From: Chloroflexota bacterium
GTDB taxonomy: Bacteria; Chloroflexota; Limnocylindria; Limnocylindrales; CSP1-4
Length of the DNA stretch: 16,085 bases
Assembly (NCBI GenBank): GCA_029858845.1
Contig: JAOUEG010000015.1
Coordinates: forward strand, 1 to 16,085
Reading direction: 5' to 3'
Each line of letters opens with the position of its first letter. Position 1 is the stretch's first letter. Under the pieces are notes generated by a model, which saw only the letters and a program-made list of their open reading frames with translations, ran no database searches and was not told where the DNA came from. A program made the position numbers and the translations under genes. This document shows positions 1 through 6,794 of this stretch, one piece after another.

Positions 1-1534
1 CCGATCCCTGCGAATCGATGAAGTCGACGCCCTGGCAGTCGAGGACGACGGCGCTGACGGGTGGGTCCGCCGAGACGGCGATCTCACGGATGCGGTCCCC
101 GAGGGCGTCGGACGTGACGAAGAACAAGCCGCCGTCGAGGCGCAGGGCAAGGATCCCGGGGAACTGCTCGAGGTCCGGCTCCGTTCCGATCTCGCGGAAG
201 ACGTGGGTCCCGGGGATCCGGCCGAGGGTCGGCATCCGTGGCGTCGCGGCGACATAGACGATCCACAGAAGCGACAACGCGACGCCGATCACGATCCCGG
301 CCAGGACACCCGCGGAGAGGACGCCGAGGAGCGCCGCGATGGCGATCCAGAAATCGAACCGCTTGACTCGCCGCAGCCGGCGCATCTCCGGCAGATCGAT
401 CATGCCTGAGATGACGGCATCGATGATCACCGCGCCGAGCACCGCCTTGGGAAGGATCGAGAACAGGGGCGCGAAGGCGATCAGGGTGATGACAACGATC
501 CCACCCGTCGTCAGCGATGCGACTGCGCTCTTGGCGCCCGAGTTGTCGCTCAGAGAACTCGCGGACAGGCTGGTCGAGACCGGTATGCCCTGGACCAAGC
601 CGGCTCCGAGGTTCGCCATGCCCTCGGCGACGATCTCCTGGTTGATGTCGATCCGGTAGCCGTGCTTCGTGGCGAAGTACCGTGCGTCGCCGGCCGTCTG
701 GGAGAAGCCGATCGCGACGATCCCTATGGCCGCAACGACCACGGTCACCAGGTTGTCCGACACGAGCTGGAGGTCGGGGATCATGGGCATGGGCAGGCCC
801 CGTGGCACATCACCGACGAGAGCGATGCCGGCCGACCCGAGGTCGAGTACGGCCGATGCCACGAGCCCGCCGGCGACCACCGCGAGCGCTCCCGGAACGC
901 CGGGCACGAACCGCTTGAGCACGTAGAGCGTGGCCAGCGCGACGACCCCGACCAACAGCGTGGGCGCATGGGCGTCGCCCACGCTCCGGAGCCAAGACCC
1001 GAACTCCTGCCATACGTTCGCGCCGCTGGCTGACGTGCCGGTGAGCTTCGACAGCTCGCCGACCGTAACGTCGATCGCGGCGCCGAACAGGAAACCGGTG
1101 ATCACGGCCTTCGACATGAACTGCGAGATCCACCCCATCCGGAGGATCGACATCAGGAGGAAGAGCAGCCCGGCGACCACGGCGACCGCCGCCACCAGGG
1201 CCGTGGCTGCTCCTCCCGCGGCGACGCCCGCCACGGCCACGGCGCTGCCGGCAAGTGCGGCGAGCGACGAGCTCGGTCCGGTGGAGAGCTGTCGGGACGT
1301 GCCGAAGAGGGCGTACAGGATGCCGCCGGCCGCCGCCGCGTAGAGCCCATTCTCGATCGGGACGCCCGCGATGCCCGCGTAGCCGAGCGCCTTGGGGATC
1401 ACCAGGGCGGCGACCGTGATCCCGGCGATGACGTCCGGGCGGATCCAGGTCCGATCGTAGGTCCGCCCCCAGTCGAGGATCGGCACCAGGCGAGCGATCC
1501 GCCCACGGTCGCTGACGGGTCCGTGCGTAGCCAT
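1..1534 (-). CDS. SulP-family anion permease with STAS domain (C-terminus cut by window edge)
   Basis: This reads as an inner-membrane secondary transporter of the SulP/SLC26 family, which moves sulfate, bicarbonate or related anions. About 511 codons are visible from ATG 1534 to the left edge with no stop, so the C-terminus is missing. The SulP signature lies near the N-terminus (residues roughly 50-85, including ALGYAGIAGVPIENGLYAAA and GTSRQLSTGPSSSLAAL). It is followed by many hydrophobic segments, then a cytoplasmic STAS domain in roughly the last 80 residues, whose VVLDCQGVDFIDSQGS stretch matches the conserved STAS core around the regulatory Ser/Asp site. A GGGAGG lies about 11 bases upstream of the ATG, slightly far but usable. 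The gene is divergent from the DUF6325 unit at 1832. The substrate cannot be told from sequence; sulfate and bicarbonate are both plausible. Family assignment is firm. Confidence 0.93.
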   Translation of the reverse strand, partial: MATHGPVSDRGRIARLVPILDWGRTYDRTWIRPDVIAGITVAALVIPKALGYAGIAGVPIENGLYAAAAGGILYALFGTSRQLSTGPSSSLAALAGSAVAVAGVAAGGAATALVAAVAVVAGLLFLLMSILRMGWISQFMSKAVITGFLFGAAIDVTVGELSKLTGTSASGANVWQEFGSWLRSVGDAHAPTLLVGVVALATLYVLKRFVPGVPGALAVVAGGLVASAVLDLGSAGIALVGDVPRGLPMPMIPDLQLVSDNLVTVVVAAIGIVAIGFSQTAGDARYFATKHGYRIDINQEIVAEGMANLGAGLVQGIPVSTSLSASSLSDNSGAKSAVASLTTGGIVVITLIAFAPLFSILPKAVLGAVIIDAVISGMIDLPEMRRLRRVKRFDFWIAIAALLGVLSAGVLAGIVIGVALSLLWIVYVAATPRMPTLGRIPGTHVFREIGTEPDLEQFPGILALRLDGGLFFVTSDALGDRIREIAVSADPPVSAVVLDCQGVDFIDSQGS

Positions 1535-1831
1535 CGGGACGTGAGCCTCCCTGTCGTCCAATGGGGGCCCGCGGTCGCGACCCGGACTGGGACGTCCGCT
1601 GTGCAACGAACCGCAGGCATGGGCACATGCCCCGACAAGGATATGGGCGGGGCCACCGTCCTACTCACCCGAATCGGGCGATGTGGTCTTCCGCGCGCGT
1701 GGTCTAATTTGAGGCGCACGCTGGCGCGCGACGGGTGCCCTCGGGTTCCGGTCAACGCACTGAGCGACCGGCGTGCTCGGAGCCACGTCCAGCGCTCCGC
1801 CGGCGAATCCGGAAGCAGCAGGAGGTCATCA
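1535..1831. promoter_or_regulatory. Divergent intergenic region between SulP permease and DUF6325 unit
   Basis: This gap of about 300 bp separates two divergently transcribed genes and must hold the promoters of both. The only AT-rich island is around 1703-1712, where TAATTT (1705-1710) could be a -10 element for the rightward DUF6325 unit, but no convincing -35 is present at the usual spacing. Reading frames that extend into this region lack codon character and a ribosome binding site, so I treat it as non-coding. Confidence 0.4.
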
Positions 1832-2269
1832 GTGACACTCGGACCGCTCGAGTACATCGTCATCGGCTTCGACGGCAACCAGTTCGACGGCAGCATCGCC
1901 CGCGAGATCGAGAAGGTCGTCGAGAGGAAGATCATCCGCCTCGTCGACGTCGTCTTCGTGGCGCGGGACGCCAACGGCGACGCCCTCATCATCGAGCTTG
2001 ACGCCAAGGACGATCCGCGCTTTGCGCCCTTCGCGTCACTCCTCTCCGACAGGATGGCGTTGTTCACCCCCGAGGATCTCGAGATGATCGCGTCGTCGCT
2101 ACCGCCGGACACCGCGGGCCTGGCCATGCTCTTCGAGCATCGCTGGGCAGAGGACATCAAGGACGCGTTGGCCGCCGCGGGCGGCTTCCTGGTGGACCGG
2201 GTGGTCGTGGCGCCCGAGGTCCTTGCCGAGGTGAGCGCGGAACTGGAAGGCGCGGCGGCCTCTGCCTGA
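1832..2269 (+). CDS. DUF6325 family protein, copy 1
   Basis: A small soluble protein of 145 residues of unknown function. I recognise the DUF6325 pattern: an N-terminal GPLEYIVIGFDGNQFDG strand, then RKIIRLVDVVFVARDANGD, an acidic middle part, and a C-terminal AGLAMLFEHRWAEDIKDAL / AAAGGFLVD segment. I chose GTG 1832 because AGGAGG (1820-1825) sits 6 bases upstream and because the family's conserved sequence starts directly after it; the longer frame back to 1523 has no homology-like content. It is the first gene of a unit with the SHOCT protein (45-bp gap) and a membrane protein (another 45-bp gap). A paralogue lies at 3222. The family is known mainly from Actinomycetota and relatives, and no biochemical role is established to my knowledge. 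Confidence 0.85.
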   Translation: MTLGPLEYIVIGFDGNQFDGSIAREIEKVVERKIIRLVDVVFVARDANGDALIIELDAKDDPRFAPFASLLSDRMALFTPEDLEMIASSLPPDTAGLAMLFEHRWAEDIKDALAAAGGFLVDRVVVAPEVLAEVSAELEGAAASA

Positions 2270-2314
2270 ACCGACCGACCTGCACCCCACGATCCAAGAC
2301 GGAGGACGCGAACC

Positions 2315-2629
2315 ATGATGATGCGACGACGCGGGAGGCCCCTAGTCCGGGCTGCAGCGACGACGGCGGTGGTGGCGGGCACGGCTGGCGCCGTTCGACA
2401 CCATCAGGAGCAGAAGTACGCCAACCAGGCGGCCCAGCAGCAGGCGGTCTACGAGCAGGGCGTGGCTGATGCCCAGGCCACGGCTGCGCCGGCGCCGGCT
2501 CCGGTCGAGGCACCTGTCGGCGGGATCGACATGGAGCAGCTGAAGCAGCTCGGCGACCTGCATGCGGCAGGAGTCCTCGATGACGCCGAGTTTGCGGCCG
2601 CGAAGGCCAAGATCCTCGGCACTGCCTGA
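2315..2629 (+). CDS. SHOCT domain-containing small protein
   Basis: A 104-residue protein. Residues 1-7 are strongly basic (MMMRRRGR), residues 10-27 form a short Ala/Val/Thr-rich hydrophobic stretch, residues 28-55 are Gln-rich and probably helical, residues 56-70 are a Pro/Ala linker, and residues 73-102 are a SHOCT domain (MEQLKQLGDLHAAGVLDDAE followed by FAAAKAKILG). SHOCT is a short C-terminal module, often found in bacterial membrane-associated or stress-related proteins and thought to mediate oligomerisation. GGAGGA (2301-2306) lies 8 bases before the ATG. It sits directly after a DUF6325 gene, a pairing I recognise from other high-GC genomes, which suggests the two act together. The hydrophobic stretch may insert into or lie along the membrane; this is inference. 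Confidence 0.85.
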   Translation: MMMRRRGRPLVRAAATTAVVAGTAGAVRHHQEQKYANQAAQQQAVYEQGVADAQATAAPAPAPVEAPVGGIDMEQLKQLGDLHAAGVLDDAEFAAAKAKILGTA

Positions 2630-2674
2630 CGAGCGCCCGGCCCACCACCATCACGATCACGGAGGGAGACACAC

Positions 2675-3082
2675 ATGAAGAATCCACCCATCCTTGTCTC
2701 GGTCATCGGCTTCTTCGCCGCGTTGGCCGGCCTCGCCTGGATCTTCCTGGGCCTGCGCGTCATCGGCTTCGACTGGTTCGGGGTCCTCGGCGACGTCCAG
2801 GCCTTCGAAATGGCCAGTATCTGGGGCTGGCTCGCCGTCGGCGGCGGGATCCTCTGGCTGGCGGGAGCTCTTGGGCTCTGGGCCATGCAGCCCTGGGCCT
2901 GGCTCCTCACGATCGTCGTCGCCGGGATCACGCTCTTCGAGGCATTCCTGTGGATGATCGAGTTCCCGGGAACCGGCATCGGACTCGGTATGTCCATCAT
3001 GCCGCTGCTCATCATCCTGTACATGAACTCTGCCAGCGTGAAGGCCGCTTTCGGTCTCACGGATCCGCCCCCGACCATGTGA
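2675..3082 (+). CDS. Four-helix integral membrane protein, copy 1
   Basis: A 135-residue protein with four predicted membrane helices at about residues 7-29, 48-70, 73-95 and 100-118, and short loops. The C-terminal end carries ASVKAAFGLT, which is matched by NVKAAFGRS at the end of the protein at 7286-7678, so the two belong to one family. GGAGGGAG (2661-2668) precedes the ATG at good spacing. It is the last gene of the unit starting at 1832, and a strong hairpin follows at 3115-3141. I recognise the general architecture (small four-helix proteins ending in VKAAFG, common in Actinomycetota) but know no function. It could anchor the DUF6325/SHOCT pair at the membrane; nothing in the sequence proves that. 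Confidence 0.8.
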   Translation: MKNPPILVSVIGFFAALAGLAWIFLGLRVIGFDWFGVLGDVQAFEMASIWGWLAVGGGILWLAGALGLWAMQPWAWLLTIVVAGITLFEAFLWMIEFPGTGIGLGMSIMPLLIILYMNSASVKAAFGLTDPPPTM

Positions 3083-3114
3083 CCGCGGTCCGGGTGAGTG
3101 TCTCGATGACGATC

Positions 3115-3141
3115 CATGCCGTCCGCTTCGCGGGCGGCATG
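3115..3141 (+). terminator. Hairpin terminator closing DUF6325 unit 1
   Basis: The arms 3115-3126 (CATGCCGTCCGC) and 3130-3141 (GCGGGCGGCATG) pair over 12 bases with a single G-U wobble around a TTC loop. It lies 33 bases after the membrane-protein stop. Only a weak T-rich tail (TGTGTT) follows, so termination may depend on hairpin strength, as is common in high-GC genomes. It separates unit 1 from unit 2. Confidence 0.7.
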
Positions 3142-3221
3142 TGTTCGAGTGGGAGAGGCATCACCTGTCCCGGCTATCGACTTGAACGTGGCCCAAGGGA
3201 GGCCACGGAAAGGAACGCACC

Positions 3222-3680
3222 ATGACGGAGAGATCGCTCGACGAACTCGGGCCGATCGACTACCTGGTCGTCGAGTTCCCGAAGGGAGCCCAGAACTTCA
3301 CCGGCGAGGCCGCCACGGAGTTGGTCAGGCTCCACGACGCCGGGATCATCCGGGTCCTGGACCTGGTGATCATCGCCAAGGCGGAGGACGGTTCGGTCAT
3401 GGCCCAGGAACTCGCCGATCTGGGCGAGCTCGGGGAGCTGGCCAGGATCGAGGTCCAGCTTGCCGAGACCCTGGCGGAGGAAGACATCACGCATTTCGGT
3501 GCTGCCATGGATCCTGGCAGTATCGCCGGCGTGCTCGTCTACGAGAACCTGTGGGCGGCGCCGTTCGGATCCGCCGTCCGTCACGCTGGCGGACAGTTGA
3601 TCGCCAGCGGGCGGATCCCCGTCCAGGCGCTCATCGCCGCCGTCGAGGCCGACGAGGCGCTCGCGGCAGAAGGAGTCTGA
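3222..3680 (+). CDS. DUF6325 family protein, copy 2
   Basis: A 152-residue paralogue of the protein at 1832. Shared landmarks are LGPIDYLVVEF near the N-terminus (LGPLEYIVIGF in copy 1), AGIIRVLDLVIIAKAEDG (RKIIRLVDVVFVARDANG), LVYENLWAAPFGSAV (LFEHRWAEDIKDAL) and HAGGQLI. The two are clearly diverged, so this is not a recent duplication. This copy looks closer to the family norm, with the ENxWA motif intact, whereas copy 1 has EHRWA. An AAAGGA element (3209-3214) precedes the ATG at 7 bases. The next gene starts 1 base after the stop, so the two are translationally linked. Function is unknown; the protein looks soluble and cytoplasmic. Confidence 0.87.
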   Translation: MTERSLDELGPIDYLVVEFPKGAQNFTGEAATELVRLHDAGIIRVLDLVIIAKAEDGSVMAQELADLGELGELARIEVQLAETLAEEDITHFGAAMDPGSIAGVLVYENLWAAPFGSAVRHAGGQLIASGRIPVQALIAAVEADEALAAEGV

Positions 3681-3681
3681 C

Positions 3682-3894
3682 ATGCCTCTCAGGCCATCCC
3701 GCGTCGGACGTGCCGGCGTGATCGGCGCTCCGGTCGCCAAGGCCGCCGTCGTCGGCGCCGCGGTCGGGCCGGGTCCCTCACCAGTCGCCAAGGCTGCCGT
3801 CGTCGGCGCCGCGGTCGGGCCGGGTCCCTTACCAGTCGCCAAGGCCGCCGTCGTCGGCGCCGCGGTGACCCCAGGTCGCCGCCGCCGGTTCTAG
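3682..3894 (+). CDS. Small Ala/Val/Gly repeat protein, SHOCT-partner-like but lacking SHOCT
   Basis: A 70-residue protein made of a basic N-terminus (MPLRPSRVGRAGVIG), three copies of a 17-residue unit (PVAKAAVVGAAVGPGPS, the same with a final L, and a third ending in TPGRR), and a basic tail RRRRF. It starts 1 base after the DUF6325 stop with AAGGAG (3670-3675) inside the upstream gene. The N-terminus resembles the start of SHOCT proteins that accompany DUF6325, but there is no Gln-rich region and no SHOCT domain before the TAG at 3892, nor a recognisable remnant in any frame downstream. It is either a shortened paralogue of the SHOCT partner or a decaying one. Each repeat is a short hydrophobic stretch, too short to be a sure membrane helix. 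Confidence 0.6.
   Translation: MPLRPSRVGRAGVIGAPVAKAAVVGAAVGPGPSPVAKAAVVGAAVGPGPLPVAKAAVVGAAVTPGRRRRF
3733..3866 (+). repeat. Coding tandem repeat, 51-bp period, 2.6 copies
   Basis: Units begin at 3733, 3784 and 3835, each opening with GTCGCCAAGGC. Units 1 and 2 differ at only a few bases over 51 bp, and unit 3 matches for about 32 bp before diverging. The period is a multiple of three, so copy-number change keeps the frame. Near identity at the DNA level indicates recent duplication. Confidence 0.9.
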
Positions 3895-4240
3895 TTCGCC
3901 TGCTCGCGGAGTCGTTGGGGCCGAGCGAGCATGCCCGCCCCTCGCTGGGTGGCCGTCTTCGCGCGCCACCGATCGTGTCGGGCCTTTTGCGCTCTCGCCA
4001 GGCCGACCTTGATGGCTGGCCCTTGACGACGTGCGCTCGCGAGCAACGGGCGCCCGTGCGGTCAGCGAGAATGCGCTCACCATGTGCCGACTCGGCGACC
4101 CGCCCCTTCCCGTCAGTCGCCCCCGAGTGAGGACGTCCACGTCACGCAACGGCAAACCATGCTCGCGACCCACGGTCCCCGGGCAGACAGCCGGACGAGC
4201 CGGATGATGATCCCTGAGCGTATCGGCGTGCGATCGACGG
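3895..4240. other. Gene-free stretch of about 350 bp
   Basis: No frame here has a ribosome binding site with plausible protein content on either strand. A weak inverted repeat, AGCGAG (3924-3929) against CTCGCT (3941-3946), could mark the end of the unit 2 transcript. The promoter of the membrane protein at 4241 should lie in the right half, but I see no convincing hexamers. No remnant of a SHOCT domain is visible. Confidence 0.5.
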
Positions 4241-4921
4241 GTGACCGCCGTGGCTAGCACATTGCAGGACATGCTGGCCCTCAGCGTGGTCATCGCCCTC
4301 GGGTTCCTGCTCGCCGTCGCCTTCTACGAGTCGATGTCGACGCGCGACGTTCTCGTCCGGCGCACGACTCGGTTGGCGCGCCGGATCACCCACCGTCGCT
4401 GGGCCCGCGCTCTTGTCTACGCCGCGACCGTCTTCGTCGGGATCCCGCTGCTCGTCCTGCTGTGGACGCTCGCCCTCGAGATCGGCCTCATCTTCGTTGG
4501 GTCGATCGACCGGCTCGGGAACGTGGGGGTCGTGGCTGCTGCGATCGTCGCCGCGGCGCGCATCCTCGCCTACATCCGGGAGAAGACCTCACACGAGCTG
4601 GCCAAGGCCATCCCGCTTGCCCTCGCCTTCGTCCTTCTCACCGGGGGCACGCTCCACGTCGAGGAGAACCTGACGCGGATCCTCGAGCGCCCGGACGATC
4701 AGTCGTTGACGAATGAGATGGTGGCCTTCCTCCTGGGCCTCGAGATCGCCTTGCGCCTGCTGACCGACACATCCCGCACCGTACTCGCCTCCATTCGCGA
4801 GCGCCGTGGAGTCGAATCCGATCTCGGTGTCTGGCGGACGCTGTGGGTCGCCGTGCGTCGTCCGATCACCCCTGTCATCCAAGGCAACCCCACGGTCGAA
4901 CCTGACGAGGTGCCGGGCTAG
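4241..4921 (+). CDS. Hypothetical multi-helix membrane protein
   Basis: A 226-residue integral membrane protein that I do not recognise. Hydrophobic segments lie at about residues 11-29, 57-79, 94-112, 122-138 and 159-178, separated by basic loops (RRTTRLARRITHRRWAR at 40-56, RERR at 186-189). A charged cytoplasmic-looking tail ends in EPDEVPG. The start is uncertain: GTG 4241 and GTG 4250 are both in frame and neither has a clear ribosome binding site, so the message may be leaderless. It stands alone, with a 346-bp gap before it and convergent DUF2252 after it. Codon use fits a genuine gene, since third positions are strongly G/C throughout. Confidence 0.7.
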   Translation: MTAVASTLQDMLALSVVIALGFLLAVAFYESMSTRDVLVRRTTRLARRITHRRWARALVYAATVFVGIPLLVLLWTLALEIGLIFVGSIDRLGNVGVVAAAIVAAARILAYIREKTSHELAKAIPLALAFVLLTGGTLHVEENLTRILERPDDQSLTNEMVAFLLGLEIALRLLTDTSRTVLASIRERRGVESDLGVWRTLWVAVRRPITPVIQGNPTVEPDEVPG

Positions 4922-4956
4922 GTCCGGCCTTCCGTTCGTCGGGCGATATCGGGGGG

Positions 4957-4987
4957 CGCCGGGTATGCATGACCGGCGATCCCGGCG
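4957..4987. terminator. Possible bidirectional hairpin between convergent genes
   Basis: CGCCGGG (4957-4963) can pair with CCCGGCG (4981-4987) around a 17-base loop, in the gap of about 100 bp between the convergent membrane-protein and DUF2252 genes. The loop is long and there is no T-run on either strand, so this is tentative. Confidence 0.3.
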
Positions 4988-5019
4988 GCGCGGACCCGTC
5001 CCTTGGATCTGAGCCTGCA

Positions 5020-6528
5020 CTAGATACCCCGCTCGACCGGGACCGATCCGGAATCGGCCGCGGCCTCGAATGCCCGGAAGTCACGGTCGTTCCGGTCGGC
5101 GTACGTGACCGCGAATGCGGCGACAGCCTGGTCGAAGACGTCTCGGCCGCCGAGATACCCGTCGATCGCGAGGGCGCTGCCCGACCTCGCATGGGCGCGC
5201 GCGAGCGCCTCGGCGCAGAGCGAGGCGTATCGGGCCAGTCTCTCAGCGTCCATCTTCGCGACGTCGGCGCTGGCCTTCCAGTCATTCAGCTGGCGAACGT
5301 AGAAGTCGACCTCCCTTCCCTGCGCCTTCGTGAACCGGGACCAGCCCAGGAAGATGTCGCTGGTGGCCTGCATGACGCGCTGCCCGACCACGACACGGTC
5401 GCCCTGGTTGGTGAACCGGTCGGCGACGGTATAGCGCTCGAGGACGGAATGATCCGCTTCCTTGATCTGAAGGAACAGTGGGTCCCGGTGACGCGTTCCG
5501 ATGAGGAGCACCACGTAGGCCAACGTGCCCACCGATCCGACGCCCACGACCTTGCGGGCGAGGTCGGTGAAGTGATAGTGACGGAGGAGCGGCAGGAGAT
5601 CCCGCGACAGGGTGTCGACGTAGCGACGGAAGAAGTCGCGGATGCTCTCCGCCGTCTCGGGCGTGATGTCCGCTCGCATGATGAGCGGGGGCTCCTCCCG
5701 GATGCGCCATCGCCCATCGACCTGCTCCGCCAGTCGGGTAAGGGCCCCGGCGTTCGTCTTGCGGTCCTGGACCCGTTGTATGCGCTGGTCGACGCGCCTG
5801 CGCCCGGCTTTGCCGGCCCGCTTCCGCTCCGCCTCGAGAAGGCCCTCGAAATCGACGCCGGAATACCACACGTCGAGGAAGGTCATGTCGGCGAGCGCCG
5901 CCATGCGCTCGCGGTAGGTGCGGGCCGCCTTCGCCGCCAGCGCCTTCCCGTCGGCTCGCTTGAGGCCGACGTCGTCGGCCGCGATGACCAGGCTCGTAGC
6001 GAGGCGCATGACGTCCCATTCGAAGGGCGCCGGGTGCGTTTCATCGAAGTCGTTGACATCGAAGGCCAATCGGCGTTCCGGGGTCGCGAACACGCCGAAA
6101 TTCGAGAGATGCGCATCGCCGCAGCTCTGGACGTAGATCCCGCTGGACGGGGCTCGCGCCAGGTCCGCCGCCATGATGAGGGCAGCCCCGCGGTAGAAAG
6201 CGAACGGCGACGCCAGCATGCGGCCATGGCGGATCGGGACAAGTTCGGGCACCCTCGTCGCCGACTGCTCCAGGAGGAGCGCCACCGGGTCGGGACGCTT
6301 CGGGGAAGCCGCCCAATCCGCGAGCGACTCTCGGGGGGTCACGTCCCGCAGCGATCGGCCCCAGTCACGCAACTCCTTCGGGGTGGATCCCTCGGGGTCC
6401 AGCCTGATCGCTCGGGGGGGCCTGACATCGACGGCCGGCGCGGTCCGTGGGCCGCAACTCCTGGTTCGAGCGGCGGGTCGCTCCGACCGCTGGGTCGCGT
6501 CCGTCGTGGCACGCTCGCGTCGCGGCAT
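5020..6528 (-). CDS. DUF2252 family protein
   Basis: A 502-residue protein with the full set of DUF2252 landmarks: RMLASPFAFYRG (about 103-114), CGDAHLSNFG (136-145), FDVNDFDET (156-164), PFEWDVMRLATS (168-179), KVVGVGSVGTLAYVVLL (about 325-341), LFLQIKEA (350-357) and GQRVMQATSDIFLGW (381-395). Length matches the family. I chose ATG 6528 because GGAGG (minus strand, 6542-6538) lies 9 bases upstream; in-frame GTGs at 6537 and 6531 are worse placed. The catalytic activity of the family is not established. The GDxHxxN and DxNDFD motifs resemble the catalytic and metal-binding loops of aminoglycoside-phosphotransferase-like kinases, so an ATP-dependent role is plausible. The N-terminal 40 residues are Arg-rich and unlikely to be conserved. 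It is a single-gene unit, with a repeat-rich gap upstream. Confidence 0.9.
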   Translation of the reverse strand: MPRRERATTDATQRSERPAARTRSCGPRTAPAVDVRPPRAIRLDPEGSTPKELRDWGRSLRDVTPRESLADWAASPKRPDPVALLLEQSATRVPELVPIRHGRMLASPFAFYRGAALIMAADLARAPSSGIYVQSCGDAHLSNFGVFATPERRLAFDVNDFDETHPAPFEWDVMRLATSLVIAADDVGLKRADGKALAAKAARTYRERMAALADMTFLDVWYSGVDFEGLLEAERKRAGKAGRRRVDQRIQRVQDRKTNAGALTRLAEQVDGRWRIREEPPLIMRADITPETAESIRDFFRRYVDTLSRDLLPLLRHYHFTDLARKVVGVGSVGTLAYVVLLIGTRHRDPLFLQIKEADHSVLERYTVADRFTNQGDRVVVGQRVMQATSDIFLGWSRFTKAQGREVDFYVRQLNDWKASADVAKMDAERLARYASLCAEALARAHARSGSALAIDGYLGGRDVFDQAVAAFAVTYADRNDRDFRAFEAAADSGSVPVERGI

Positions 6529-6645
6529 CACCGGCACCTCCCTCGGTTGCGGCTGAAGACACGCCTGGGCGAGTCACGTCGGCGCGCCCGGTCCGGCCAC
6601 GGACGATGATGACAGGATGACCGCTGCTGCGGGCGCCTGCCTGCC

Positions 6646-6701
6646 GGAGCACGGAGCACGGAGCACGGAGCACGGAGCACGGAGCACCGAGCACGGAGCC
6701 G
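6646..6701. repeat. Heptamer microsatellite GGAGCAC, about 7 copies plus a partial
   Basis: Six perfect GGAGCAC units run from 6646 to 6687, a seventh has one change (CGAGCAC, 6688-6694), and a partial unit follows. It lies between the marR stop and the DUF2252 start, outside any supported gene. A heptamer is not a multiple of three, which fits a non-coding location. It could alter the DUF2252 leader length if transcription starts upstream of it. Confidence 0.92.
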
Positions 6702-6704
6702 GAG

Positions 6705-6794
6705 GCGGAGGCGGACCCCGCCTAGTCCTCCAGCAGCGCCGCAAGTTCCGCGGAGGCGGACCCCGCCTAGTCCTCCAGCAGCGCCGCAAGTTCC
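6705..6794. repeat. Perfect 45-bp tandem duplication at the 3' end of marR
   Basis: Positions 6705-6749 and 6750-6794 appear identical. Each copy contains a minus-strand codon run for SAELAALLED and a TAG stop (stops at 6769-6767 and 6724-6722). Each also contains the inverted repeat AGGCGG-ACC-CCGCCT (6709-6723 and 6754-6768), so a hairpin near the stop is duplicated as well. The 45-bp length is 15 codons, keeping the second copy in frame with the first. Confidence 0.92.

Noticed and set aside
810..1628. 272-residue minus-strand open frame within the SulP gene
   Set aside because: It is Arg/Gly-rich without homology, on the same strand but out of frame with the SulP protein, whose frame stays open from 1534 to the left edge.
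1399..2382. 327-residue minus-strand open frame across the SulP start and the DUF6325 gene
   Set aside because: It spans a divergent promoter region and two real genes, has Ser/Arg-rich shadow composition and no ribosome binding site.
4969..6609. 546-residue plus-strand open frame opposite the DUF2252 gene
   Set aside because: It is longer than the real gene but has no family motifs, no ribosome binding site and the low-complexity Arg/Gly/Asp-rich composition of antisense frames in GC-rich DNA. The minus strand has unambiguous DUF2252 motifs.
6574..6789. 71-residue minus-strand frame with repeated RRCWRTRRGPP and APCSVLR units
   Set aside because: Its repeats are just the 45-bp duplication and the heptamer array read in a shadow frame; no start signal and no plausible protein.
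6646..6794. Possible CRISPR-like array
   Set aside because: The units are contiguous with no spacers, 7 bp and 45 bp long, and no cas genes are nearby.
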